Shown: positions 12,501-28,943, counted from the first letter of the stretch. The stretch is 62,500 nt of DNA from Neocallimastix lanati (nom. inval.) (GCA_016946835.1 JACVTC010000054.1:550001-612500); one strand, 5' to 3'. Translations and numbers: made by a program. The notes: generated by a model not told the origin, from the letters alone.

Positions 12501-14669
12501 ATGCTTATAACAATAATTATTAATAATCTTTATGTACTATTATTTATTATTTATAATTATTATTTATAACTATAATTATTTATTATTTTAAAATTATTTA
12601 TTACTATTTAATATTATAGTATTATTACAATATAATAATTTATTATATTAATATATATAAATGGAAAAGAAAAAATATATATTAAAATAGAAATTAGTTA
12701 ATTATTTGATAATTACGTACATAAAAGTTTTTCAAAAACTAAATAAAATAAAACTAAATAAATAAAAATATTAAAATAAAAAAATGTTTTGAATTTTCTT
12801 AGTATGAATCGATATATTAATTGACCTTTTTAATTGTTATTATTGAATATATTTATTAAAATTATTATTGATATTGTTTTTTTTTTTGTTTTGTTTTGTT
12901 TTATTTTTATGGGGATTATATTTCAAATAATTATATATATATTTTATTATAAATTTATTATTTATATTTTTTTTTTCTTCAGAATTTGTAATTCAATAAT
13001 TTATTAAAAAATATATAATATTACTATTATTATTAAATTTCTTTTGTATTTTTACTTTTTTTTTAAACTAATGTTGTACTAATGCTGTTTATAATTTTTA
13101 TCTTTATTATTTTTTAAGGTTTAATATTATATATATAAAAAAGGAAATTGATCTTTAAATTTAAAATTTTTGAATTAAATTAAATTAAAATATATTATAA
13201 TATATTATTTTATATATTTATATAATAATATATTTAATATATACAATAATATATTATTAATATATTAATAATATATTATTTTATAAAATAAGGATATTCC
13301 TAATACAGAAAATTTTAAATTGGAATCAATCAGAAAAAGACTAAATTAAAAAAAATATTATTAATTATTTAATAGTTATATTAAATTTACATTACCTATC
13401 TATATAATATATATTGATTGTTCTTATGTCTTATAATTATTTTATCATTTTAACATTATTATTATTTAATTATATGTAATATATTTTTTATGTTTTTATT
13501 TCACTTTAAATAAATAAATAGTATAAACAAAAGTAAAACTATCATTTTTTTGAATTACATAATATACATTTCTTTTTAATTCTTCATAGTCTAAAAAAAA
13601 ATTTTAATTAATAATTTTTATAATAAATTTTATATATTTTATTTATAATATATTTTTTATATTCAATAGTATGAAAATATATATAACAATTTAATATTTT
13701 AATTATCTTTTCCTTTTTAATATATTTCATTATATTAATAATTAAAAAGAATCCAATAAAAATTAAGTATAATCATTTTATTATGTGATAAAATTTAATA
13801 ATGGTCAATCATGGTTATTTAATAATTATTTAAGTTTGGTTTTTTTTTTTTATTTATTGTTTCATTCTTTTTTTAGAACTTCTTTTTTAAATTTTTTAAT
13901 TAATTTTTTATTTTTCGAAAAACTCATATTTTAAAATACTAAAATTTGAAAAAAAATAAAAAAATAAAAAAATAAAATAAATAATTATATATCATATATA
14001 TAAATAATATAATATAATAATTATTAATTATTAATTATTTAATGTATGACTTAAACAAAATAAAAATATAAATTAAAATTAAAATTTTTTTAAAAAAAAA
14101 AAAATTAAAATAATTATATAATTAAGTAAATAATTATAAAAATTAATAAATTATTATAGATTTAATAATTATTTAAAATAATAAAAAAAAAAAAAAAAAA
14201 AAAAAAAAAACATATAAATAGAAATAATTTTTCTAAATTTTTTTTATATTGTATAAAACAATTTTTTTTATAATTTGAGAAAGTATTATTGTTATATATA
14301 TATATATTTATTGAGGATTATATATATTATTATATATAATTTTATTTAAGAAAGAAAAAAAAGGAAGCTATTTAATAATAAAAATAGTATTTCATTTTTA
14401 TTATTAAATAGTAATATTTAAAAAATACAAAAAATAATTAGAAATAAGAAATAAAATAAAATAAGAGCAAAAATAAAAGAATTAAAATATTAAACTAAAT
14501 ATTTTAAACTATATTTAGAGTTAATAATAAAGGGAAAAAAATTAAATATTAATAATAATAGTTTGTTAATATAATTATAAAAAATAAAAATAAAAAAATT
14601 TTTTTTTATTTGTATTTTTATCTTTAAAAAATTTTTGTAAATATCAAATATATTTAAATCAATATCAAT

Positions 14670-15938
14670 ATGAGTTTTATTAGGAATTCTGTACTTACTA
14701 GATTCGATAGTGAAACGGATACTTGTGATAGGGATACTCTTTATAATAATTTCTTGGATGGTTTTTTAAGTAAATTTCAAGATTCCTTTTTCTATACCTT
14801 TATCATTCAATTTATCATTGTAACTCTTATGCATGTTAATGTTGGTAAAGGAAAATATTGGAGAGTTTTATTTTATGCAGCACTTGCTGGTTTATGTGGA
14901 TCCCTTATTGAAAATGGAACAGTTTCTGAAATTTGTTTAAGAACAAATGAAACAAAAAAATATTCAGTAATTCCAACTTTTCTTTTATGTGAAATTTTTT
15001 GGATTCCAAGTGAATATGCTATTCCATATTTAAATTTAATTAAAATGGAAGCTTTTTCCAAAGGAAAATTAGCAAAATCAATTAAATATAGTATTATTGG
15101 TCTTGGAATACCATTTGTTATATTTAGAGTTTTAATTGGTTATGAACGTATGAAAAAAGGTTATTTACAAGATCCAAAAATTCACACTTATCATGGAGGT
15201 GCCTTTTTCATTATGGCTCTTGCTGATATTCTTTGTACTTTTTGTATTTTATATTTCGTTAAAAAGCATAATAATCAATGTGCCTTAACTTCCAATATTA
15301 ATAATTATATTAAGCATTCCAGTTACACCATTTTAGTTGCTGTTGATATTGTCAGTACTATTCTTTCTATCTTAAATATTTTCTGTAATATGGAAAGATT
15401 CAGAGGTAAGATTTCTGACAATATTGTAAAACCATTGCATTGTTTAAAATGTTCATTTATTTTAATTTTAGCTGCTGATGCACTTATTTTCAAATATGGA
15501 GCTAATGTTAGTTCTATCCATGAGTCAAGTGGAAATAATTCAAAGACTTATGGTAATGGTGGTACAGACAGTAACACTAATTATAACTTTAGTAGTAATT
15601 TTAAAAGCACTATAAATAAATCACGTAATAACTTCAGTGTTAATGATATCACTTCTACTTCTTTCAATTTAAGTAACAGTACTTACAGTAAAGGTAAAAA
15701 TAGTAGTCGTCAAAGTGCAATGATTAATGTTTCACCATATAATTATCCAGTAGAGAGTGATACCATATATTCCAGATCACCAGATTCTACTGCCTATTCA
15801 ACAAAAACAATAGTAAAAAATTATACTAATTTTAAGACACCAACATCTTCACATGAACAATCTCAATCAAATGAAAGTGATAAAACTCTCGATATAAAAG
15901 TATATCCAAATCAAACTTTTGGTTTCTTAAATCAGTGA
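14670..15938 (+). CDS. Seven-transmembrane protein of unknown family
   Basis: A 422-residue protein with seven hydrophobic segments at about 40-57, 64-81, 98-119, 139-157, 177-197, 218-239 and 258-276. It has a polar N terminus of about 39 residues and a 145-residue Ser/Thr/Asn-rich tail (about 278-422). The count and arrangement resemble a receptor-like or transporter-like 7TM protein, but no diagnostic GPCR motif (DRY, NPxxY) or rhodopsin lysine is evident. Acidic or aromatic residues inside segments (E108 in the third, D186 in the fifth, D225 in the sixth, D270 in the seventh) could matter for function. The ATG chosen is the first in the open frame and is preceded by AT-rich leader; the gene is intronless. 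The tail has many possible phosphorylation sites. Function is not assigned. Confidence 0.85.
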   Translation: MSFIRNSVLTRFDSETDTCDRDTLYNNFLDGFLSKFQDSFFYTFIIQFIIVTLMHVNVGKGKYWRVLFYAALAGLCGSLIENGTVSEICLRTNETKKYSVIPTFLLCEIFWIPSEYAIPYLNLIKMEAFSKGKLAKSIKYSIIGLGIPFVIFRVLIGYERMKKGYLQDPKIHTYHGGAFFIMALADILCTFCILYFVKKHNNQCALTSNINNYIKHSSYTILVAVDIVSTILSILNIFCNMERFRGKISDNIVKPLHCLKCSFILILAADALIFKYGANVSSIHESSGNNSKTYGNGGTDSNTNYNFSSNFKSTINKSRNNFSVNDITSTSFNLSNSTYSKGKNSSRQSAMINVSPYNYPVESDTIYSRSPDSTAYSTKTIVKNYTNFKTPTSSHEQSQSNESDKTLDIKVYPNQTFGFLNQ

Positions 15939-17920
15939 AATAAAATAATAATAGATTATAAAAGTGTAATCTTATTTTAATTAAATTAAAAATAACCAAA
16001 AAAAAAAAAGTATTATAAAATTATAAAAAAAAAAATATAAAAAAAAAATAAGCAATAACATTATATTAAAAAAAAAAGTTATACTCACTAATAATATTTA
16101 TAATATAAACAAAATATATATATATAATTGTTTTATCTATAAAATATCATAAAATTTTCTCAATAAAAGGAAAAAATAGATAAAAATAAAAATAATGAAG
16201 TAATAACAATGGTTAAAATAAAGTAAATACATATATTTAATATAGAATTTTTATTAATATCTATAAATAAAAAAAAATATAAAATAAATATATATATAAT
16301 AAAAATAAAAATACCATGAAATAAAATAAAAAATACAAATATTTTTAATAAATTATTTGTATTTTTTTTTTTCCTGAATAAATTAAATAGATTAGCATTA
16401 TAAATATTACTAATATTATATTATTATACTTATTAGTAATTAAATATATTAGATAATACTACTTATATATTCTTTTTATTTTTTATAATTATTTAAAAAT
16501 AAATTGATAATAAAAAAATTATAATAATAAAAAGAAAGTCATTCTTAATAATAATATATTAAATCCATAAAATATATTATAAAATTAATGATTATTTATA
16601 ATTATTTATTATAATATAAATTAATTTTTAAAAAAATTTTTTTATTATTATTAGCAGTTGTGATTTTTTTTTTTTTATTTCATATATATGTATAATCATA
16701 TATGTATAATAATAAATTTGTTTTAGCAGTTTGTATAAATTAAAATAATTAAGTTAAATAAATAAATAAATTTTTAATCATTTAAATAATAAAGAATTAT
16801 ATAAAAAAAAAATTGATATAATAAAATAAAAAAATAATAATAAAAAAATTAAAATTTTATTAAAATTTTATTAAATTTTCTATTTCTATATATGTATAAA
16901 AGTGTTTCCTTTTATGTGAAGTCTTTTGACCACAACTTTTATTAATACTAAAAAAAAAAAAAATAATAATTAATTAATGAAATAAGACAAATACTATAGA
17001 CTAATTTTAACTTTATATAGAACATTGTGACCAAAAATATTTAATATTGTTAGTTTTACCTACTTGGACACTTTCTTTTATATATATATATATATATAAA
17101 ATAAAATATTATCCCAATTTATTTTATATAATGAATAATAGTAATAATAATTATAATTTTAATAATAATTTTAAATCATGTTAATAATAAATAAATATAT
17201 AATTAACGAAAATATTAATAATGTTTATAAAATATTATTTATTTTATTTATTATCTTATATTAATAAAATAGATATATACAAAATATATATTTACATTAA
17301 TATTACCATTTGAAATAAATTAAATTATTTAAATGAGTTTTTAAAAAATAATAATTAGTACTTTGTTTAATATATTCACTTTAAAATTTCATTGATTACT
17401 ATTCTAATTTAAGAAATATTATAATTGTACTATTAATTTTATTATTTTTTTTTTATACAAATTTCATTTATGTTATTTATTTAATTGTGGATATGGTAAT
17501 GAACCTTTTTTTTTTTTTTTTTTTATTAATTTATTAATTAAATTTTTTTTTTCTTAGCTGCTAATGTTCTTTAAAATTAAAATAAATAGATATATATAAA
17601 TTAAGACTTTAAACATGAAAATCAGTTCATTAAGAAAATAAAAGTAAAAGTTAAATAAAGTTAAAAGATACTATCAAATATGTAGTAATAAATGAATTTT
17701 TTATTAAATATAGTTTGTGTTTAACATAGTAATAATGTATCATAAATCAAATGAATCAATTTTTTTCATTTTTTTTTTTTTATATTTTTAAAAAAAAAAA
17801 AAAAATTAAAAAAATTAAAAATTAATAAACCTTAATTAAAATTCATATATTATTAATCAATTATATATTATTTTAATAATTTTATTTTTAATATATATTT
17901 TGGAATAATTAATAATATTA
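15939..17920. other. AT-rich intergenic DNA
   Basis: Contains the 3' end of the 7TM gene and then low-complexity AT sequence. Slightly more complex short stretches near 16905-17070 show no supportable frame. Confidence 0.6.
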
Positions 17921-17924
17921 TGTT

Positions 17925-18300
17925 TTTTATTTATTTATTCATTCATTATAATTTATTATTTATTTATTTATTGTTTATTCATTCATTCATTATAATTTAT
18001 TATTTATTTATTTATTTATTTATTGTTTATTCATTCATTCATTATAATTTATTATTTATTTATTTATTTATTTATTGTTTATTCATTCATTCATTATAAT
18101 TTATTATTTATTTATTTATTTATTTATTGTTTATTCATTCATTCATTATAATTTATTATTTATTTATTTATTTATTTATTGTTTATTCATTCATTCATTA
18201 TAATTTATTATTTATTTATCCATTCAGTATAATTTATTATTTATTTATTATATATATATTCATTCATTATAATTTATTATTTATTTATTTGTTTGTTTAT
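17925..18300. repeat. ATTC/ATTT minisatellite
   Basis: About six tandem units built from TTATTCATTCATTCATTATA, AATTTATTATT and a variable (TTTA)n stretch. Unit length is roughly 50-65 bp and changes with the tetranucleotide count. Confidence 0.8.
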
Positions 18301-20020
18301 TTATATTAACACAAAATATTAAATTTATAATTAATTGTTCTGTTGTTTTTGTGTTTTTTTTTTATAAATTATTCTGTTGCCATTTTTTATTTAAAATATA
18401 TATATATATAAATATATATATAAAATGCATTAGATTTGTATTTCTTTTTTTAGAAAAACTTCTTTAAATAAATAGAAATTTTTCGAACTATCAATTTTGT
18501 AAAAATTAACAATTATACAGATTTTCATTTATTTAAATTAGTAAATAATTAATTATATATGGTTATCTTTTATGTTCATTCCTTTATGTTCTTTTTTGTT
18601 ATAAGGGACAATTAAATAATTATTTTGTAAAGAATAATATTAAAAAATTTTTTTCTGTAAAATTAAAATTTTCTGTAATATTTTAATTTTTTTTTTTTTG
18701 TATATATAATTAATACAAAGAAATATTTTGTTGTTAAAGTATTATTAGTTTTATGTTTTTCGGTTTTCTTTTTGTTTTGTTTTGTTTGATTTGGTTTGGT
18801 TTGGTTTTATTTTGATTTTATTCTGCTTTTTGTAATAAATTTGAGATGAAATTTATTATCGAATCAATAGTATTATTATTATATTTATTATTAATTATTG
18901 ATTATTTATATTATTTATTATTTATTATTGATTATTATTATTGATTATTTAATTATTATTGATTATTGATTATTGATTATTGATTATTTGTTAATTAAAT
19001 AATTAATTATTTACTTATTAAAAATTGTTCAAATTAAAAATATTATATTTTTAAATTATTTAATTTAATAAATTAAATAATTGATATGATATGGTATACA
19101 ACTTCAAAAATTAAATATTTCATTCAAAATGATATATCAAATGTAAAAAAAAAATAATTAATAAAAGTAATTAAATTATAATAAACATTTAAATTAAATT
19201 TTAATGATATTAATTTAAAAAAATATATATATATTTTTTATATTTATATTTAATTATTTTTATTATGGAAAGTGGGTAAAAAACTTTTTTTTTTCTTTTT
19301 TTTTTATTACATTTTTATTAATAAATATAATAAATTGTTAAAAAAAGTTGAAAAAAAATTTAAAACTGTTGATAAAAAATAAATTAAATTTACAAAACAA
19401 TATAATATTTTAATATTTTATTTTATTTATATTATTACAACAACTAAAAATTTTTTACCAATATCATTCATAATTCATTTTAATGAATTCATTATTATTA
19501 AAAAAATTTTTTTTATTATTTAGAATATTATTACTATTGAAAAAAAAAAAAAATGATGTATCTATATTGTATTATTAATGTTTGATAAAGAAATAATATA
19601 AAATTTATCTACGCTGTCAATAATATATGAAAATGCATTTATCAATAAAAAGAATATATATATATTATTATTATTATTATAACATCTTTTATTTTAATTC
19701 TTCCTTTTTTTATATAATATTCTTTTAATGTAGATTTGTTTTTGTTTTTTCTTTTTTATTATCTCTATGTTTTGAATAGTTTATTCATTTTTTTTTTCCA
19801 AATTACAATTAAAAAGAAATTCAGCTGCACTACTTTTATTCTATTAATTCTAAAAAATAAAAAAAAAAAAAAAAAAAAAAGTGGTAAAATATATAAATAT
19901 CAAAGTTTATTTTTAATTAATCAATCTTAAATTTTCATATTAAAAAATATTAAATTAATTTAGCAAAAAGAAAAAAAATAAAAATGAATATATATATATA
20001 TATTTGTGAGTGTGTATGTG
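18301..20020. other. AT-rich intergenic DNA
   Basis: Homopolymers and AT filler, with a T/G-rich simple stretch (TTTTG/TTTGG) at 18760-18815. No gene signal. Confidence 0.6.
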
Positions 20021-20043
20021 TGGTATATGAATGTGTATAAAAA

Positions 20044-20070
20044 ACAAAGATAATAAATAATTATCTTTGT
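20044..20070. repeat. Perfect 11-bp inverted repeat
   Basis: ACAAAGATAAT, loop AAATA, then its complement. It directly precedes a short coding-like patch. Confidence 0.55.
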
Positions 20071-20176
20071 ACAATCTTCCACAGATTTGGTTACATCAGA
20101 GTTGGTACAACATAATTTGAATGCAAGTTCACTTAAAAAAAAAAAAAAATTGGACGAAAATATTTTTTTAATCTAA
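20071..20176 (+). pseudogene. Short coding-like patch, unidentified
   Basis: A plus-strand frame of about 34 codons with balanced residues (including TDLVTSELVQHNLNASSL) before an A-run and a TAA. There is no start codon or clear splice signal. It may be a relic exon; too short to identify. Confidence 0.2.
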
Positions 20177-20216
20177 ACTTCCTTTTTCGTCAAAGCCAGT
20201 TTGGAATTCCTATATA

Positions 20217-21106
20217 TGTATTATTTATTACTTATTATTTATTATTTATTATTTATTATTTATTATTTATTATTTATTATTTATTATTTATTATTTATTA
20301 TTTATTATTTATTATTTATTATTTATTATTTATTATTTATTATTCAATTATTTATTATTTTATTATTTTATTATTTTATTATTTTATTATTTTATTATTT
20401 TATTATTTTATTTTATTATTTATTTATTGATTGATTGATTAATTTTTGATTGATTAATTATTTATTATTTATTATTTATTATTTTATTATTATTTCATTA
20501 TCTATTATCTATTATTTATTATTTATTATTTATTATTTATTATTATTATTATTATTATTATTTATTATTTATTATTTATTATTTATTATTTATTATTTAT
20601 TATTTATTATTTATTATTTATTATTTATTATTTATTATTTATTATTTATTATTTATTATTTATTATTTATTATTTATTATTTATTATTTATTATTTATTA
20701 TTTATTATTTATTATTTATTATTTATTTATTGATTGATTGATTGATTATTTATTTATTACTATTTATTTATTTATTATTTTATTATTATTTCATTATCTA
20801 TTATCTATTATTTATTATTTATTATTTATTATTTATTATTTATTATTTATTATTTATTATTTATTATTTATTATTTATTATTTATTATTTATTATTTATT
20901 ATTTATTATTTATTATTTATTATTTATTATTTATTATTTATTATTTATTATTTATTATTTATTATTTATTATTTATTATTTATTATTTATTATTTATTAT
21001 TTATTATTTATTATTTATTATTTATTATTTATTATGTATTATTTATTATGTATTATTTATTATGTATTATTTATTATTTATTATTTATTATTTATTATTT
21101 ATTATT
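20217..21106. repeat. Long period-7 AT satellite (TTATTAT)n
   Basis: About 890 bp of the heptanucleotide array, interrupted by two related blocks of TGATTGATTGAT with (TTA)n and (TTTTA)n runs near 20428-20530 and 20724-20810. Rare TATTATG variants occur near the right end. Because 7 is not a multiple of 3, all three forward frames stay open, which produces false reading frames of 77-124 codons. Confidence 0.95.
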
Positions 21107-21898
21107 TTATAAATAAAAATATGATTCATTTTGCTAGTTTTAATATATAAATGAATTTAATATTTAATACCAATTTTCATTAATATTATTTCAGGTAATT
21201 ATTAACAAATACTTAACAATTAAATGATTTAATTTTTTTTTTTTTTTTTTGTTTATTAAATTATAATAAATATAAAAAAAGTGGATATTGAATTTTTGAA
21301 CCATCTTTTCAAATTGTGGTACTAATATTTTTCATTTTCTTATTGATTGTTGATTTTTACCGATAAAATTAATTTAATTTTCTTTTTTTTTTTTATAAAT
21401 TTATTAATATATAACAATATTAAAATATTTTTTATTTAATTTTTAATTTTTAATATATATAAAATTTAATTAAATTATTTTTTTTATATAAATTATACAA
21501 TATTATTTATATTATATATTTATATAAATGATTTATATATGATAAATTTAAACATGAAGAATATTAATAAATACATATAATAAAAAAAAATATATTAATA
21601 TATATAATATTTGGTTTTATATACTAAACAATACTTGAAATGAATAATAATAATATTAGTAAAGAAGAGAAAAAAAGAAAATAGAAAAAAAAAATATTGA
21701 CAATATTTACAATAAATCAGTAAATCTTTATAGAATTTTCTTTTTTATATTATATTTTATAATATAAACAATTTTTATTATTAATATTAAAACTATTAAA
21801 TAAATGTAATAATGGTAAAATTTACATAAAGAAATCTCAAATTCTAGCTTAAAAAAAATTACATTTTTAATAATTAATGTTATATTATGTAATATTTT

Positions 21899-21934
<36 letters not shown>

Positions 21935-22174
21935 AAAAGTACCAAAAAAAATTATTAATACACAAATTCTGGTAATATAAATTCAATACTAATCTTTATA
22001 TTAAAATATTAATTTTTATATTAAGTTAATAGTATAGTTGCATAATTACCATCATTCAATTTTAATAATTATAATAATGTTTAATCTTGATTTTAATACA
22101 CATTTCAATATTCTTATAAAAAAATTCTTTTTTTTTTTTTTTTTTTTTTTTCTCTCTCGATTTAATTTATTATT
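21107..22174. other. AT-rich intergenic DNA
   Basis: Low-complexity sequence with T-runs; no supportable gene. Confidence 0.6.
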
Positions 22175-22313
22175 ATTTATTATTTTGAATTGATTTATTA
22201 TTTTGAATTGATTTATTATTTTGAATTGATTTATTATTTTGAATTGATTTATTATTTTGAATTGATTTATTATTTTGAATTGATTTATTATTTTGAATTG
22301 ATTTATTATTTTA
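22175..22313. repeat. 18-bp tandem repeat
   Basis: About seven to eight copies of TTTATTATTTTGAATTGA, nearly perfect. Confidence 0.9.
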
Positions 22314-22854
22314 GGTACAATGGAATGATGTTTAACCTTTTTTTTTTAAAAAAAAAAAAAAAAAAAAAAATTAAATACTATTAGTATTATTAGTGTCTAT
22401 TTTCTATTTCTTTTCTTTTTTTTTATCCTTGCCTTTTTTTATATATATTATAGATGCTAAAAGTCAGGAATTTAGAGTTTATTATTATGTTAACTTTATT
22501 AATATATTTTGTGATAAAGAGTTAGCTAGTATTTAATTATTCTAAATTAAATGCTTTTATATTAATACATTATGGCTTGTACATTATTTATATTACAATA
22601 TGTTTCAATACATTTGAAACTTATTTTTCATATAATTTCACGTATTCTAAAAAATAATATATTTGGATTCAAATTTAAATACTTAATAATATATTTTGTG
22701 TAACAAATTAAAACATTTTTACCAAGAAAAGAAAATTTATAATAATAATAAATCAAAAGTTATGTATATATTATACATTATTGTACTAATTTACTTAACT
22801 CCCCATTATTCAATGATAATTATTATAAAAATCTTATTATTTATAGTATTATTA

Positions 22855-23440
22855 TTATTATTATAATCTTTTTATAACTTATTCATTATTATTATTATTA
22901 TTATAATCTTTTTATAACTTATTATTATTATTATTATTATTATTACAATCTTTTTCTTCTTATTAAAATTATTATTATTATTATTATAATCTTTTTCTTC
23001 TTATTAAAATTATTATTATTATTATTATTACAATCTTTTTCTTCTTATTAAAATTATTATTATTATTATTATTACAATCTTTTTCTTCTTATTAAAATTA
23101 TTATTATTATTATTATTATTATTACAATCTTTTTCTTCTTATTAAAATTATTATTATTATTATTATTACAATCTTTTTCTTCTTATTAAAATTATTATTA
23201 TTATTATTACAATCTTTTTCTTCTTATTAAAATTATTATTATTATTATTATTACAATCTTTTTCTTCTTATTAAAATTATTATTATTATTATTATTACAA
23301 TCTTTTTCTTCTTATTAAAATTATTATTATTATTATTATTACAATCTTTTTCTTCTTATTAAAATTATTATTATTATTATTACAATCTTTTTCTTCTTAT
23401 TAAAATTATTATTATTATTATTATTATTATTTAATAATAA
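22855..23440. repeat. Compound minisatellite: (ATT)n plus ACAATCTTTTTCTTCTT
   Basis: About twelve units, each a constant core (ATAATCTTTTTATAACTT in the first two, ACAATCTTTTTCTTCTT later) followed by AAA and a variable (TTA)n tract. The core is well conserved while the triplet count varies, so length changes mainly through the triplet part. Confidence 0.9.
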
Positions 23441-23479
23441 TATTATTGTTAACATTTATAATAAAAAAATTGTAATAAT

Positions 23480-24260
23480 AATAATAATAATAATAACAGT
23501 CAACAAAAGGACCTACATGTTTCACGCATATCTGTACTTATTTTGGTATACAAAAATCCACTGTTGTAACTTCGGTATTTTTATAATAAAACCCCCTGAT
23601 TTTTCAAAGATATGATATGAAACAAATATGTGTAGTAACATATTTGTATATTTAATAATAATTATTAAATATTAAATTTATATCTTTTTGATAATAATTA
23701 TTTTATTTTATTTTATTTCAATATGTATTATTATAATTATAATAATTATAATACTTTATTTCATATAAAATTTATATAGTTCTATATATTAGAATATATA
23801 ATTAATATAATACCTATTTCTTATAAATAGATTAGATTATTTATATTAGAAATAGTGAACTCTCTTGTAAAATTTTAGGAATTAGAATTATTATTTTAAT
23901 TGTACGAATATTATAATTTTATTAATAAAATTTACTAAACTACCATTATTTTAAAAACCCACTGCTTATAAATTATTGCACATAAAAGTCCCGTATTTCA
24001 AAAATTGGTGGAGATATCGGGGATGTGCTGTGTAAAAAGTAATTTATAAGTAGTGGTGTTTAGTAATTTTGTTAATTAATTATAAATTCGTATATGTTTA
24101 CATAAATTCTCTTCGGTTAGAATTAATTAACATATACTGTAAAGGAATATAAAATTTTAATTTTTTTTTTTTTTTAATTGGCTTTTTATAATTATTTTAT
24201 CTTTAGTGAAGAGAGATTTATGCAACATAAAAGTCCCGTATATCAGATAAAATGTCACGT
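23480..24260. repeat. Dispersed short repeats and imperfect inverted repeat
   Basis: An imperfect inverted repeat spans about 23950-24062, the arms sharing CACTGCTTATAAATTA (left) and its near-complement ATTTATAAGTAGTGGTG (right). ACATAAAAGTCCCGTAT occurs twice in direct orientation (about 23981 and 24229), and a diverged relative, AATAAAACCCCCTGATTTTTC, lies near 23587. This suggests a decayed small non-autonomous element or LTR. No coding sequence. Confidence 0.45.
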
Positions 24261-24631
24261 GTTTTCAACCTCATTTTATTATTATTATTATTATTATTAT
24301 TAATATGATTAATTTTCTTTATTATGATAATAATAATTATTATTTCTGTGAAGTATTATTATTATTGCTTTATTCATAACTATTAACTATCATAAATGCA
24401 TTATTGTTTAGTATGCTATTTTAATTATTAATATCATAATTATAGTCTTTTAATTATTAATATCATGATAAAAATATTTTAATTACTATCGCAATACTAA
24501 TCTTTTAATATTATATTTATTTTTATTATACACATTTTTTAATTATATTTTTATTTGAAATAACTGAATAAAAATTTCCAGTATAATAAAATAAGCTTTT
24601 CAGTTTTAATCATTTATAATCCAAAAGGTCC

Positions 24632-24662
<31 letters not shown>

Positions 24663-24976
24663 TATTTACTAAAATTTAATTATTAATTATTACTATAATA
24701 ATCTTTTATTGTAAAATAATCTCAAACTATATTAATTTTTAATATTTTTATTATTGTCTTTTAATCATTATCTTCATTAAAATTATATTATTATATTATT
24801 ATTATTATCCAAATTTTTTTTTTAATTATTTTTATTATATTACTAGTAACTTAATATTATCATTATAATAATATTTTAAATCTTTATTATTAACTATTGA
24901 TTTAACAATCATTTAAATAATATCATTAGTTGTAAAATAATATTTTTACCATTATTTTTTATTATAATCTTATAAT
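24261..24976. other. AT-rich intergenic DNA
   Basis: (ATT)n tracts, an A-run near 24637-24660 and AT filler. No gene seen. Confidence 0.6.
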
Positions 24977-25183
<207 letters not shown>

Positions 25184-25187
<4 letters not shown>

Positions 25188-25399
25188 AAGAAGTCACACA
25201 GAATGTTGTATACACACACACTCTTTTTATTTATATTATAATTTTATTTATTACTTATTATTTTATATTTTATAATAAAAGGACTCAATTATTTAATATT
25301 TAATGTTATACATTAATTCAATATTTAATATATTATATATATTTATATATATTATATCATTAATACACTTTATAATATCTTAATGTACATTACTTAACA
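25184..25399 (-). repeat. 3' LTR of the decayed copia element
   Basis: About 216 bp. On the plus strand it begins TGTTAAGAAGTCACAC and ends ACTTAACA, so TGTTAA/TTAACA form short terminal inverted repeats. A purine tract (AGGGGGA in element orientation, 25400-25406) lies directly before it, as expected for plus-strand priming. Confidence 0.85.
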
Positions 25400-25592
25400 T
25401 TCCCCCTACATTAAGTATTATAAATTTTCTTTATATATATATATACAAATAATGAAATAATAATAATATATTTTTTAACTATATATATATAATGAAAAAT
25501 TAATAATAATTTTTTCTTAACTATACATACAAATAATGAACTAACAATAATATATTTTTTAACTATATATGCAAATAATGAAAAAATAATAA

Positions 25593-25624
<32 letters not shown>

Positions 25625-25655
25625 GTAAAAATCAAAATTGTAAAACGATTCATTT

Positions 25656-28281
<2,626 letters not shown>

Positions 28282-28298
28282 AAATATACTCTTAATCT

Positions 28299-28475
28299 GT
28301 TAAGGAGTCACACAGAATGTGGTATACACACACATGATATTAATATTATTATATATTTATTTATTTATTTATTAATTATTATTTTATATTTTATAATAAA
28401 AGGACTCAATTATTTAATATTATACATTAATTCAATATTTAGTCCATTACATGTATTACATCATTAATACATATA
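28299..28475 (-). repeat. 5' LTR of the decayed copia element, outer end lost
   Basis: Begins TGTTAAGGAGTCACACAGAA and matches the left LTR through ATTAATACA near 28472, with small indels. It then diverges, so the outer tip is missing and the host duplication cannot be read. Confidence 0.8.
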
Positions 28476-28847
28476 TATATATTATGAAATTAAATATTTT
28501 TTTTTTATAACAAATTACCTATGTATATGTATTATGGGTCTAAATTATTTTTTTTTTTTTTTTTTTTTTTTATATTTTATTTTTTTTTATTTTAATTTTT
28601 TTTTTTTTGACGTTTTATATATATATTTAATATGTTATATTTCAATATTATAGAATTAAATAAAAATAATTAAATAATAAGTTAATAGATTTATATTTTC
28701 GATATATGATAAATAAAGCAATTTTGATATGAAATAAAACAAAATAAAAATAAAAAAAATAAAAAAGTGCTCTTTTTTATATTATGAAAGTATATAAAAA
28801 GATAAATATATATATTTTTATAAATTTAAATTTTATTTTGGACATAA

Positions 28848-28943
<96 letters not shown>

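Larger units (their letters stand above)
6641..14669. other. 8-kb AT desert without recognisable genes
   Basis: A and T homopolymers, (AT)n, short (AAT)n tracts and AT-rich filler. I read both strands for patches of balanced amino-acid use and found none long enough to support a gene. The last several hundred bases should contain the promoter and 5' leader of the seven-transmembrane gene at 14670. Confidence 0.6.

Noticed and set aside
20201-21116. Plus-strand reading frames of 77-124 codons rich in Y, L, I and F
   Set aside because: They arise because a period-7 AT repeat without stops stays open in three frames; the encoded residues only restate the repeat.
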